A stretch of 21,563 bases of DNA, from NCBI GenBank assembly GCA_934167225.1, contig CAKPLD010000014.1:1-21563 (forward strand), given 5' to 3'. The translations under genes were made by a program, and so were the position numbers. The stretch is from an uncultured Clostridia bacterium (GTDB lineage: Bacteria; Bacillota; Clostridia; TANB77; CAG-508). A model generated the notes under the pieces. It did not search any database, was not told the DNA's origin, and saw only the letters and a program-made list of their open reading frames with translations. The stretch's first letter is position 1. Each line of letters starts with the position of its first letter. Of the stretch, positions 16,795 to 21,563 are shown piece after piece.

Positions 16795-17223
16795 TTATCT
16801 ACAAATATCTCTAATTGTACAACCTATTAGTGATGCAAGTGATAATATCATCCATACAAAGAAAAATGCTAAAAATCCAACACTTAATATCGAAGCTATT
16901 GAAGTTGTTGAAATTTCTATAATTAATATTATAACTCCAACAAGCAATGTTCCTATTATTGATGCTAATAAGCACCCTCCTGTTTTGCAAATACATCCTT
17001 CAAATCCATTGCATTTTCCAAATGCTTTTGCTCCAAATAATAATATTGAAAATACTACTATAGATACAGCAGTAGCTATTAATGAAACTATTGCAAAGTT
17101 TACTATATTTGCTAGTAATCCATTAGTAAACACAACTCCTGCTATTATTCCTACTACTATGCTTATTAGTAATTCTATTATGCATGTTCCTTTGCAAAAT
17201 CTTTTACAAGTATATTCTTCCAT
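16795..17223 (-). CDS. Cysteine-rich four-helix membrane protein, unknown
   Basis: A 142-aa protein with four hydrophobic segments (about 15-35, 40-65, 83-105, 110-135). Cysteines cluster at the polar ends: CKRFCKGTC at residues 6-14 and CNGFEGCICKTGGC between TM2 and TM3, with one more pair near the C-terminus. The spacing could bind a metal or form disulfides, but I recognise no family. The ATG at 17223 is chosen, with AAAGGTGG about 9 nt upstream; the frame extends to a TTG at 17250 that lacks a site. It is probably transcribed alone or after the patatin gene, 126 bp upstream. Confidence 0.7.
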   Translation of the reverse strand: MEEYTCKRFCKGTCIIELLISIVVGIIAGVVFTNGLLANIVNFAIVSLIATAVSIVVFSILLFGAKAFGKCNGFEGCICKTGGCLLASIIGTLLVGVIILIIEISTTSIASILSVGFLAFFFVWMILSLASLIGCTIRDICR

Positions 17224-17349
17224 TTTTAGTTCACCACCTTTATTTTTCAAGCTAATTTTTGTTTGCTTTTATTATATTATATTTAAATTAACCTTTAGTT
17301 GTGATATTTCTTTGTTTGTTTTATTCATTTTTTGTAATTCCTAATAAAA

Positions 17350-18204
17350 TTAAATTACTGTTTCATTTAGAAATTTACTTGCACTCTCATATCCTTTATT
17401 ATATAAATATTCAATATCACTTGTATCTAGCAATCCTACTTTTTTTGTTGTTATTGTAAGTAATTTGTCAATACCATCTAGTTCGTAATTTGAAAGCTCG
17501 TGTTCCATAAGTCCAATTGATCTAACAGCAATATCTATCATGTTTTCATAACATTCATATTTTTTAGTATATGTTTTAAAATTTATTCCTAAAACTTTAT
17601 CTGCTCCCATTTCTTTCAATTCTTTCCATGCAACATTTTCTCTTACTCCTCCATCTATTAATTGCATTTTTTTATACATATATGGAGAAAATACAACGGG
17701 AAATCCTGAGCTGGTTCTAACTGCTACATCTATTGGTGCATCTATTATATACTTTATTTCATCAGATATATTTTGCCTTATTTCTTTTGAAGCAAATATA
17801 ATTACTTCTCCATTTTGCAAATTTACCGCCGGAATAGCAACCGGCATTTTTAAATCTTCCATTTTATATACATTGTTTTCTTTACATATTTCTTGCATTG
17901 CCTTTGTTAAAAATTCTCCACTATTTAAACCATCTACTACTATTCTTCCAGTAAACAATAATCCACATATTATTTTAAATATGTTTTTTATATCTACATA
18001 TCTTACTTTTTTTAAATATTTTTTTAATGTTTTATACATTTCTTCACTCGAATATCCTAATGCATACAATACAGCAATTATACTTCCAGACGAAGTTCCT
18101 GCTACCATATCAAATTTTATTTTTTTCTCTTCTAATGCTTTTATTGCTCCAATATGAGCAAACGCCTTGATTCCTCCTCCCGAAAAACATAGTGCTTTTT
18201 TCAT
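17350..18204 (-). CDS. Patatin-like phospholipase
   Basis: A 284-aa cytoplasmic serine acyl hydrolase of the patatin/RssA (COG1752) type. The full Ser-Asp dyad signature is present: oxyanion loop GGGIKAFAHIG (9-19), nucleophile elbow GTSSGS with S38, and catalytic D184 in LIDGGVREN. No signal peptide or membrane segment is seen. It would cleave acyl chains from lipids; the substrate is unknown. The ATG at 18204 has GGAGGT 6 nt upstream and starts right at the conserved MKKALCFSGGG; the longer frame to 18237 lies in the preceding terminator hairpin. Confidence 0.9.
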   Translation of the reverse strand: MKKALCFSGGGIKAFAHIGAIKALEEKKIKFDMVAGTSSGSIIAVLYALGYSSEEMYKTLKKYLKKVRYVDIKNIFKIICGLLFTGRIVVDGLNSGEFLTKAMQEICKENNVYKMEDLKMPVAIPAVNLQNGEVIIFASKEIRQNISDEIKYIIDAPIDVAVRTSSGFPVVFSPYMYKKMQLIDGGVRENVAWKELKEMGADKVLGINFKTYTKKYECYENMIDIAVRSIGLMEHELSNYELDGIDKLLTITTKKVGLLDTSDIEYLYNKGYESASKFLNETVI

Positions 18205-18223
18205 TTTTATACCTCCAACACAT

Positions 18224-18264
18224 AAAACTCGAATCACTAATATTATATTAATGATTCGAGTTTT
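18224..18264. terminator. Terminator hairpin between the helical-bundle and patatin genes
   Basis: A 13-bp perfect stem (AAAACTCGAATCA with TGATTCGAGTTTT) and a 15-nt loop, 8 bp past the stop of the 18272 gene. The T run is short on the minus strand (TTTTATGTGTT), so some read-through into the patatin gene is likely. Confidence 0.7.
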
Positions 18265-18271
18265 TGTTATT

Positions 18272-18709
18272 TTATAGGTATGTTTTTAGTGTTTCTACAC
18301 TGTCTTCTTGCATTTTTACAAATTCACCTAATAAATTATGAATTTCTTTATTTATATTTGGATTTTGATTTAATAGTCTTCTTCCTTCTATTATTCCCAT
18401 ATTTGTCCCATTTAGCAATAATTCTGATAGGTTTGAGTTGCTTTTGTCACTCATTGCTTTCATTTGCACTCCCCACCATGTCATTACTTTGTTCATTGCG
18501 CTTGTTTCGTGTGGTTCTTTCTCATATGTGTAGTTTTCATATAAATTGTTTGCTCTTCTTGATATGTCTTTGTATTTGTTGTATTCTAATTCTAGTGTTT
18601 TTTTAAACTTTTCGTCTCCTACTTTTTTTACAACAAATTCTATTGCGTCCATTCCCATTGTGGCTCCTTTGTTTAGTTCATCAAGAACGTTTAAGTCATT
18701 TTTTTCCAT
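18272..18709 (-). CDS. Conserved helical-bundle protein (DUF2383/ferritin-like type)
   Basis: A 145-aa soluble protein, predicted as four long helices, resembling a hypothetical protein common in Clostridia and in general shape the ferritin-like DUF2383 group. Conserved-looking stretches are LNKGATMGMDAIEFVVKKVG, a Trp-rich stretch VMTWWGVQMKAMSDKS, and GTNMGIIEGRRLLNQNP. The clear paired Glu/His iron ligands of ferritins are not evident, so metal binding is doubtful. AGGAGG lies about 9 nt before the ATG. Its promoter may lie in the left 92-bp repeat. Confidence 0.72.
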   Translation of the reverse strand: MEKNDLNVLDELNKGATMGMDAIEFVVKKVGDEKFKKTLELEYNKYKDISRRANNLYENYTYEKEPHETSAMNKVMTWWGVQMKAMSDKSNSNLSELLLNGTNMGIIEGRRLLNQNPNINKEIHNLLGEFVKMQEDSVETLKTYL

Positions 18710-18763
18710 GTTATTTTCCTCCTAGAGGTAGTTTGCACAGTTTTTGTGAAATAATTCATGGTT

Positions 18764-18792
18764 ATTTTATTTTTTGGACAAGTTTTGGACAA
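18764..18792 (-). promoter_or_regulatory. Possible promoter for the 18272-18709 gene inside the left repeat
   Basis: On the minus strand: TTGTCC (18792-18787), a 17-bp spacer, TAAAAT (18769-18764). The -10 straddles the outer edge of the left 92-bp repeat. The matching position beside the right repeat has no -10, so this promoter is specific to the left copy. Confidence 0.35.
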
Positions 18793-18858
18793 ATAAAGCG
18801 ATTTTTAGCAAAATTTTAAGACTTTCGATTTCTCGAAAGGCTCGATATTACTGGCTGG
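18767..18858 (+). repeat. Left 92-bp direct repeat (candidate att end)
   Basis: This copy is 86/92 identical, without gaps, to 21402-21493. It ends with ACTGGCTGG, the complement of the tRNA-Gln 3' end, but not followed by the rest of the tRNA. It contains the tandem TTTTGGACAAG/TTTTGGACAA and a small hairpin, CTTTCGA/TCGAAAG. I read it as the far att end of an element inserted next to tRNA-Gln. Confidence 0.75.
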
Positions 18859-18912
18859 TTCGGAAAAACTCTTTATAACTTTTCTTGCACCTCTGCAATA
18901 CTTGATATCTAA

Positions 18913-18947
18913 AACAAGAACCTATCTTTTATAGATAAGTTCTTGTT
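18913..18947. terminator. 15-bp hairpin inside the decayed element
   Basis: AACAAGAACCTATCT and AGATAAGTTCTTGTT pair with one mismatch and a 5-nt loop. The mismatch is C-A on the plus strand but G-U on the minus strand, hinting at a minus-strand RNA. Only TTTT follows leftward, so terminator activity is uncertain. Confidence 0.45.
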
Positions 18948-18975
18948 ATGTATTGTCGATTTTTGTTATTTTTTA

Positions 18976-19004
18976 TTGACTTATATTTTTCAGTTTGATA
19001 TACT
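18976..19004 (+). promoter_or_regulatory. Promoter of the small membrane-peptide unit
   Basis: -35 TTGACT (18976-18981), a 17-bp spacer, -10 TATACT (18999-19004), predicted start near 19011. This leaves a 5' leader of about 129 nt before the coding start. Confidence 0.75.
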
Positions 19005-19010
19005 ATATTT

Positions 19011-19139
19011 CAGTTGTAGAAACTCCTTCAGTTGGGTGCATAGATTAATAGTTGACATCTTGCATTTCAACTATTAGTTTATGCACCTAACTCTTCAGCA
19101 GAACAGTTAAGTGCAATACATAAGAAGGAGGTGGGTATT
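19011..19139 (+). promoter_or_regulatory. Structured mRNA leader with sequestered ribosome binding site
   Basis: 19031-19054 and 19068-19091 form a 24-pair stem with a 13-nt loop. The three positions that are not Watson-Crick are all G-U pairs in the plus-strand RNA. CTCCTTC (19023-19029), just before the stem, is the exact complement of GAAGGAG (19124-19130), the ribosome binding site, so the stem would bring the two together. A third segment, GTTAAGTGCA (19106-19115), can pair with TGCACCTAAC (19082-19091) with one mismatch as an alternative fold. Confidence 0.65.
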
Positions 19140-19346
19140 GTGGAAATTATCTTAGGACTTATTGGGCTTTTATTTGCAATTAGTGTTGTACTTGAAAAAG
19201 CTACCCAATTTCTAAAAAACTTGAAAAATGGCAATAATGCAAAACTAAAAAATGGTTTTCAAGTGTCCTTATCGGTATTACCGATAGATAAAAAAAGGGA
19301 GCATGTGCTACCAACACAAAACTCCAATAACAACACAGAGGAATAG
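19140..19346 (+). CDS. Small single-pass membrane peptide, type I toxin-like
   Basis: A 68-aa peptide: a hydrophobic helix from about residue 2 to 18 (MEIILGLIGLLFAISVVL), then an amphipathic basic stretch (EKATQFLKNLKNG) and a polar tail rich in Lys, Asn and Gln. I recognise no family. AAGGAGGT ends 7 nt before the GTG at 19140; the in-frame GTG at 19131 overlaps that site and is rejected. It has its own promoter, a long folded leader and a strong terminator, and no partner protein. Size and organisation resemble type I toxins or holin-like peptides, but no antisense RNA is evident, so a different role, such as a phage or element membrane protein, remains open. Confidence 0.65.
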   Translation: MEIILGLIGLLFAISVVLEKATQFLKNLKNGNNAKLKNGFQVSLSVLPIDKKREHVLPTQNSNNNTEE

Positions 19347-19370
19347 GCTTCGGCTTATTTCTCTTTTTTT
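19338..19370 (+). terminator. UUCG-loop terminator of the small membrane-peptide gene
   Basis: An 11-pair stem (GAGGAATAGGC with GCTTATTTCTC, including G-U pairs) capped by TTCG and followed by seven T. It overlaps the stop codon (19344-19346). Confidence 0.9.
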
Positions 19371-19407
19371 GAATTTACTATTACAAAATTCAATTTTAAA
19401 TGAACTT

Positions 19408-19437
19408 GAGTAAGGGCTTGTCTCTTACTCTTTTTAT
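19408..19437 (+). terminator. Second rightward terminator
   Basis: GAGTAAG and CTTACTC pair across a 9-nt loop, followed by TTTTTATTTATTTT. It may back up the preceding terminator or be left over from a lost gene. From 19440 to 19598 I see only A/T-rich non-coding DNA. Confidence 0.7.
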
Positions 19438-19598
19438 TTATTTTATAAAAAATCTTATCTTAAGTCAATATTTTAAATGTTACATTTGTGTTACAATTAT
19501 ATTACAAACATGAACATCTTGTTATTATTATACTCAATTTATTGCTAAAAATCAATACTTTGAGCTAATTTATTTCAAATTCATAAATTGTAGTGAAA

Positions 19599-19625
19599 TG
19601 AAAAAGTAAATTCTATTTAGAAAAA
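19599..19625 (+). repeat. Left terminal inverted repeat of the IS30-family element
   Basis: Begins TGAAAAAGTAAATTC; perfect 27-bp complement of 21203-21229. Confidence 0.8.
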
Positions 19626-19658
19626 TATAACTAGAAATTCGTATTACATTAACGGTTA

Positions 19659-19687
19659 TTGTAAGACTAAAAGAAATTTAGTATAAT
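19659..19687 (+). promoter_or_regulatory. Transposase promoter
   Basis: -35 TTGTAA (19659-19664), a 17-bp spacer, -10 TATAAT (19682-19687). The predicted start coincides with an inner inverted repeat at 19694. Confidence 0.7.
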
Positions 19688-19693
19688 ATAGGT

Positions 19694-19708
19694 GTAAATG
19701 CTTCTTGG
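19694..19708 (+). repeat. Inner inverted repeat of the IS, left copy
   Basis: GTAAATGCTTCTTGG matches the complement of 20982-20996 at 14/15 positions. The two copies bracket the transposase coding region, one at the predicted mRNA 5' end and one just after the stop codon. Confidence 0.6.
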
Positions 19709-19723
19709 GAAAGTGAGGATATT

Positions 19724-20965
19724 ATGGGATTTAACGGTAAACATCTTTCTTTAGAAGATAGAAAAGCTATTGAAAACAACATAAACAAAGGATTAAGAAA
19801 ATTTGAAACAGCCAAAGAACTTAATAAGGCTCAATCAACAATTGGTAAAGAAATTCGAAAAAATAGAAAACGTAGATACTCTCAAATTGATGATTCTCCT
19901 TTTATGTGTAATCATTTTAAAGAATGTAAAATTTGTACTTCTAAGTGCAAAGATTTTGAAGAGATACCTTGTTTAAGAAGAGATAGATTTATAGGAGCTT
20001 GCAACAATTGCCCTGAAATAAAAAAGTGCAAAAAAGCTAAATATTTTTACTATGCAAATACTGCTCAACAAAATTATGAATACACATTAAAGGACTCTCG
20101 AGAAGGCGTTAATTTAAACACTAGAGAACTTTTTGAATTAGCTCATATCATCTGTCCACTAATAAAACAAGGACAATCTATCTACACCATTTTAGAAAAT
20201 CATCCAGAAATAACTCAATGCGAAAAAACTATTTATACATACATTGAAATGGGACTATTCAAAGATTGGGGCGTTACCAACCTTGAATTAAGAAGAAAAG
20301 TAAAAAGAAAACTTAATAAGAAAAAACTAAAGAAAAGAGCAGAACCTGCTGATTATACTGGAAGAAAATACGATGATTATTTAGACTTTATTAAAAACAA
20401 TCCCGATATGCCTACGACTGAAATGGACACGGTTTATAATCAACAAGATGGTCCATATATTCAAACTTTTATTTTTGAGAATACAGGTTTAATGATAGGA
20501 CTTTTAAAACAACATAAAACAGTAGATGAAATGTCTAATTCCTTAAATTACTTCCAGGATATTTTACCTGACGATATGTATCATAAATTATTTGGACTAT
20601 TATTGACTGATAGAGGCTCTGAATTTGCTAAGCCTAATCTCTTTGAGATTAATCATGAAACTGGCGAAATAAGGACTAATATTTTTTATTGTGATGCTCA
20701 AACACCTAGTCAAAAACCTCATGTAGAAAATAACCATGAATTTATAAGAAATATCATTTCTAAAAAGAAAAGTATGAAGGATTTAACACAAGAAAAAATA
20801 AATTTAATGTTTTCTCACATTAATTCAGTTCCAAGAAAATCATTAGGCGGAAAAACTCCTTATGAAGCATTTGAATTCTTCTATGGTAAGGAAACATTAG
20901 ATAAATTAAGTATACAAAAGATAAATAAAGATATGGTCACGTTACAACCATATCTTTTAAAATAA
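19724..20965 (+). CDS. IS30-family transposase
   Basis: A 413-aa DDE transposase. The N-terminus (about 6-45) is the IS30 HTH (HLSLEDRKAIENNINKG, then KELNKAQSTIGKEIRKN). A cysteine-rich segment at 62-102 (eight Cys, CxxxxxCxxCxxxC then CxxC) may bind zinc. The catalytic triad fits IS30: D235 (TTEMDTV), D296 (LLTDRGSEF) and E335 (KPHVENNHEF), followed by the usual tail NSVPRKSLGGKTPYEAF. The frame is intact from ATG (GTGAGGA upstream) to stop, so the protein could be active. It would act on the 27-bp ends of its own element. Confidence 0.93.
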   Translation: MGFNGKHLSLEDRKAIENNINKGLRKFETAKELNKAQSTIGKEIRKNRKRRYSQIDDSPFMCNHFKECKICTSKCKDFEEIPCLRRDRFIGACNNCPEIKKCKKAKYFYYANTAQQNYEYTLKDSREGVNLNTRELFELAHIICPLIKQGQSIYTILENHPEITQCEKTIYTYIEMGLFKDWGVTNLELRRKVKRKLNKKKLKKRAEPADYTGRKYDDYLDFIKNNPDMPTTEMDTVYNQQDGPYIQTFIFENTGLMIGLLKQHKTVDEMSNSLNYFQDILPDDMYHKLFGLLLTDRGSEFAKPNLFEINHETGEIRTNIFYCDAQTPSQKPHVENNHEFIRNIISKKKSMKDLTQEKINLMFSHINSVPRKSLGGKTPYEAFEFFYGKETLDKLSIQKINKDMVTLQPYLLK

Positions 20966-20981
20966 TTCAACAAATTTTTAT

Positions 20982-20996
20982 CCAAGAAACATTTAC
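20982..20996 (-). repeat. Inner inverted repeat of the IS, right copy
   Basis: CCAAGAAACATTTAC, 16 bp after the transposase stop; partner of 19694-19708. The following 21000-21125 holds no ORF that I can support. Confidence 0.6.
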
Positions 20997-21125
20997 GATT
21001 AACTAAATAAATTGCTGTTGCAATTCATTTCAAGTGAATAGAACTTAATCTTACATTAAAAAAATTAGGTTAAATCCACTCGCTTAAGCTCGCCTTTTTT
21101 TCTTGATTATATTTTCATTTTACAC

Positions 21126-21166
21126 AAAAATCACAATAAAATCAATAGTTTCATTGTGATTTTTTG
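21126..21166. terminator. Terminator within the IS, after the transposase gene
   Basis: A 12-bp perfect stem (AAAAATCACAAT with ATTGTGATTTTT) and a 15-nt loop. T or A runs on both sides make it potentially bidirectional. Confidence 0.75.
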
Positions 21167-21202
21167 CTTTTAAATAGCTTTTAATCAGTAACTTTCTTTT
21201 AC

Positions 21203-21229
21203 TTTTTCTAAATAGAATTTACTTTTTCA
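21203..21229 (-). repeat. Right terminal inverted repeat of the IS30-family element
   Basis: Perfect complement of 19599-19625. Confidence 0.8.
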
Positions 21230-21249
21230 ATTGACCATTCATAAATTTT

Positions 21250-21360
21250 AAGGTTACAATTCAAACAACAATGTCTTACACTCACAATTACACAGAAGGT
21301 AAAAAAGAAATTGCCAATAAAATTGATGATATATATTCCCCATTATTGCAGATAGGTTGA
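21250..21360 (+). pseudogene. Tyrosine integrase, C-terminal fragment only
   Basis: The frame reads KVTIQTTMSYTHNYTEGKK, then EIANKIDDIYSPLLQIG and a stop at 21358-21360. This is the C-terminal box of phage or ICE tyrosine recombinases: the 'IQTTM.YTH' motif contains the nucleophile Tyr, and the '..KK..AN.I' helix follows. Everything upstream, including the R-H-R residues, is missing, and homology stops about 20 bp from the IS right end. The fragment has no plausible start of its own. It is followed by a terminator and then the right 92-bp repeat and tRNA-Gln, the usual position of an integrase gene beside its att site. Confidence 0.75.
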
Positions 21361-21380
21361 TTCCTATCTGTTTTGTTTTC
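21349..21380 (+). terminator. Terminator of the integrase remnant
   Basis: CAGATAGG and CCTATCTG pair across TTGATT and are followed by TTTTGTTTTCC. It overlaps the integrase stop codon. Confidence 0.75.
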
Positions 21381-21401
21381 CTGTATTGTTCTAAATTCTC
21401 C

Positions 21402-21493
21402 TTATTTTTTGGACAAGTTTTGGACAAGTAAAGCAATTTTTAGCGAAATTTTAAGACTTCCGATTTCTCGAAAGCCTTGATATTACTGGCTGG
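21402..21493 (+). repeat. Right 92-bp direct repeat (att end at tRNA-Gln)
   Basis: Pairs with 18767-18858 (86/92, no gaps). Its last 7 bp are the 3' end of the tRNA-Gln gene on the minus strand, so the repeat runs from inside the tRNA into the integrase-side spacer. Confidence 0.75.
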
Positions 21494-21561
21494 ACTGGCT
21501 AGATTCGAACTAGCGCATGCCAGAGTCAAAGTCTGGTGCCTTACCGCTTGGCTACAGTCCA
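21487..21561 (-). tRNA. tRNA-Gln (anticodon TTG)
   Basis: A complete 75-nt cloverleaf on the minus strand: acceptor TGGACTG/CAGTCCA, anticodon stem CCAGA/TCTGG with loop CTTTGAC (anticodon TTG), T-arm GCTAG/TTCGAAT/CTAGC, discriminator G and encoded CCA. Its 3' end overlaps the right 92-bp repeat, marking it as an integration target that has been kept intact. Confidence 0.95.
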
Positions 21562-21563
21562 AT

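Larger units (their letters stand above)
19599..21229 (+). mobile_element. IS30-family insertion sequence
   Basis: A unit of about 1.63 kb bounded by 27-bp perfect inverted repeats (19599-19625 and 21203-21229) and holding a promoter, one transposase gene and a terminator. The nearest matching flanks are an 11-bp direct repeat, ATTCATAAATT, at 19579-19589 and 21237-21247, 9 and 7 bp outside the inverted repeats, so the exact ends and target duplication are unsettled. It sits against a truncated integrase gene. Confidence 0.8.

Noticed and set aside
17272..17328. 18-codon minus-strand ORF upstream of the Cys-rich membrane protein gene
   Set aside because: Very short, with low-complexity AT composition, only a weak AGGA upstream and no family resemblance.
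19694..20996. Inner 15-bp inverted repeats as the true IS ends
   Set aside because: They exclude the transposase promoter and are shorter and imperfect compared with the 27-bp outer pair.
19579..21247. ATTCATAAATT as an 11-bp target-site duplication of the IS30 element
   Set aside because: It lies 7-9 bp outside the inverted repeats with unequal spacing, and IS30-family duplications are usually 2-3 bp. It may be chance in A/T-rich DNA.
21254..21436. 60-aa open frame on the minus strand near tRNA-Gln
   Set aside because: It is antisense to the integrase tail and runs through a terminator and the att repeat; the plus-strand reading has a clear tyrosine-recombinase motif.
1..21563. CRISPR array or known phage-defence operon
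   Set aside because: No regularly spaced repeats are visible, and no Cas, restriction, retron or CBASS-type genes were found.

Overview
The window is low-GC, densely packed and mostly transcribed leftward. Its features (AAAGGAG-type ribosome binding sites, a prepilin-like N-terminus of the 'GITLIALVVTIIVLLILAG' type, CtkA/HipA-like kinase, GT-C glycosyltransferases) fit an uncultured or gut-type Clostridia chromosome. No species can be named from the sequence.

Layout. The left edge (52-95) is the 3' half of a tRNA-Trp gene without its 5' half, the expected scar of an integrated element lying off the left side. A P-type Ca2+ ATPase gene follows. Next is a secreted or pilin-anchored BspA-type leucine-rich-repeat protein, whose -35/-10 promoter has a perfect palindrome in its spacer and faces a divergent small HTH regulator. 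A leftward block then carries a DUF4116 repeat protein, a GT-C glycosyltransferase, a lytic transglycosylase, polA (split by one extra base), an FAD oxidoreductase of the HemY/UDP-galactopyranose-mutase type, a CtkA/HipA-like kinase with a small helical partner, a second GT-C glycosyltransferase, a COG2426-type membrane protein and a gutted M29 aminopeptidase gene that still has a good promoter. Further right are a cysteine-rich membrane protein, a patatin-like lipase and a helical-bundle protein.

Right end. From about 18767 to tRNA-Gln(UUG) at 21487-21561 lies what looks like a decayed integrative element. It is bounded by two 92-bp direct repeats (86/92 identical), the right one running into the tRNA 3' end. 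Inside are a self-contained small transcription unit (promoter, structured leader, 68-aa membrane peptide, UUCG terminator), an IS30-family insertion sequence with 27-bp perfect inverted repeats, and the last ~36 codons of a tyrosine integrase ending in a terminator next to the att site.

The two most interesting candidates are (1) the small membrane peptide, whose mRNA leader has a 24-pair hairpin and a perfect 7-nt anti-Shine-Dalgarno at its 5' end, resembling a type I toxin mRNA, and (2) the translationally coupled small helical protein plus CtkA/HipA-like kinase. A 44-bp repeat shared by two distant intergenic regions and the operator-in-spacer promoter of the LRR surface protein are also unexplained by standard annotation.
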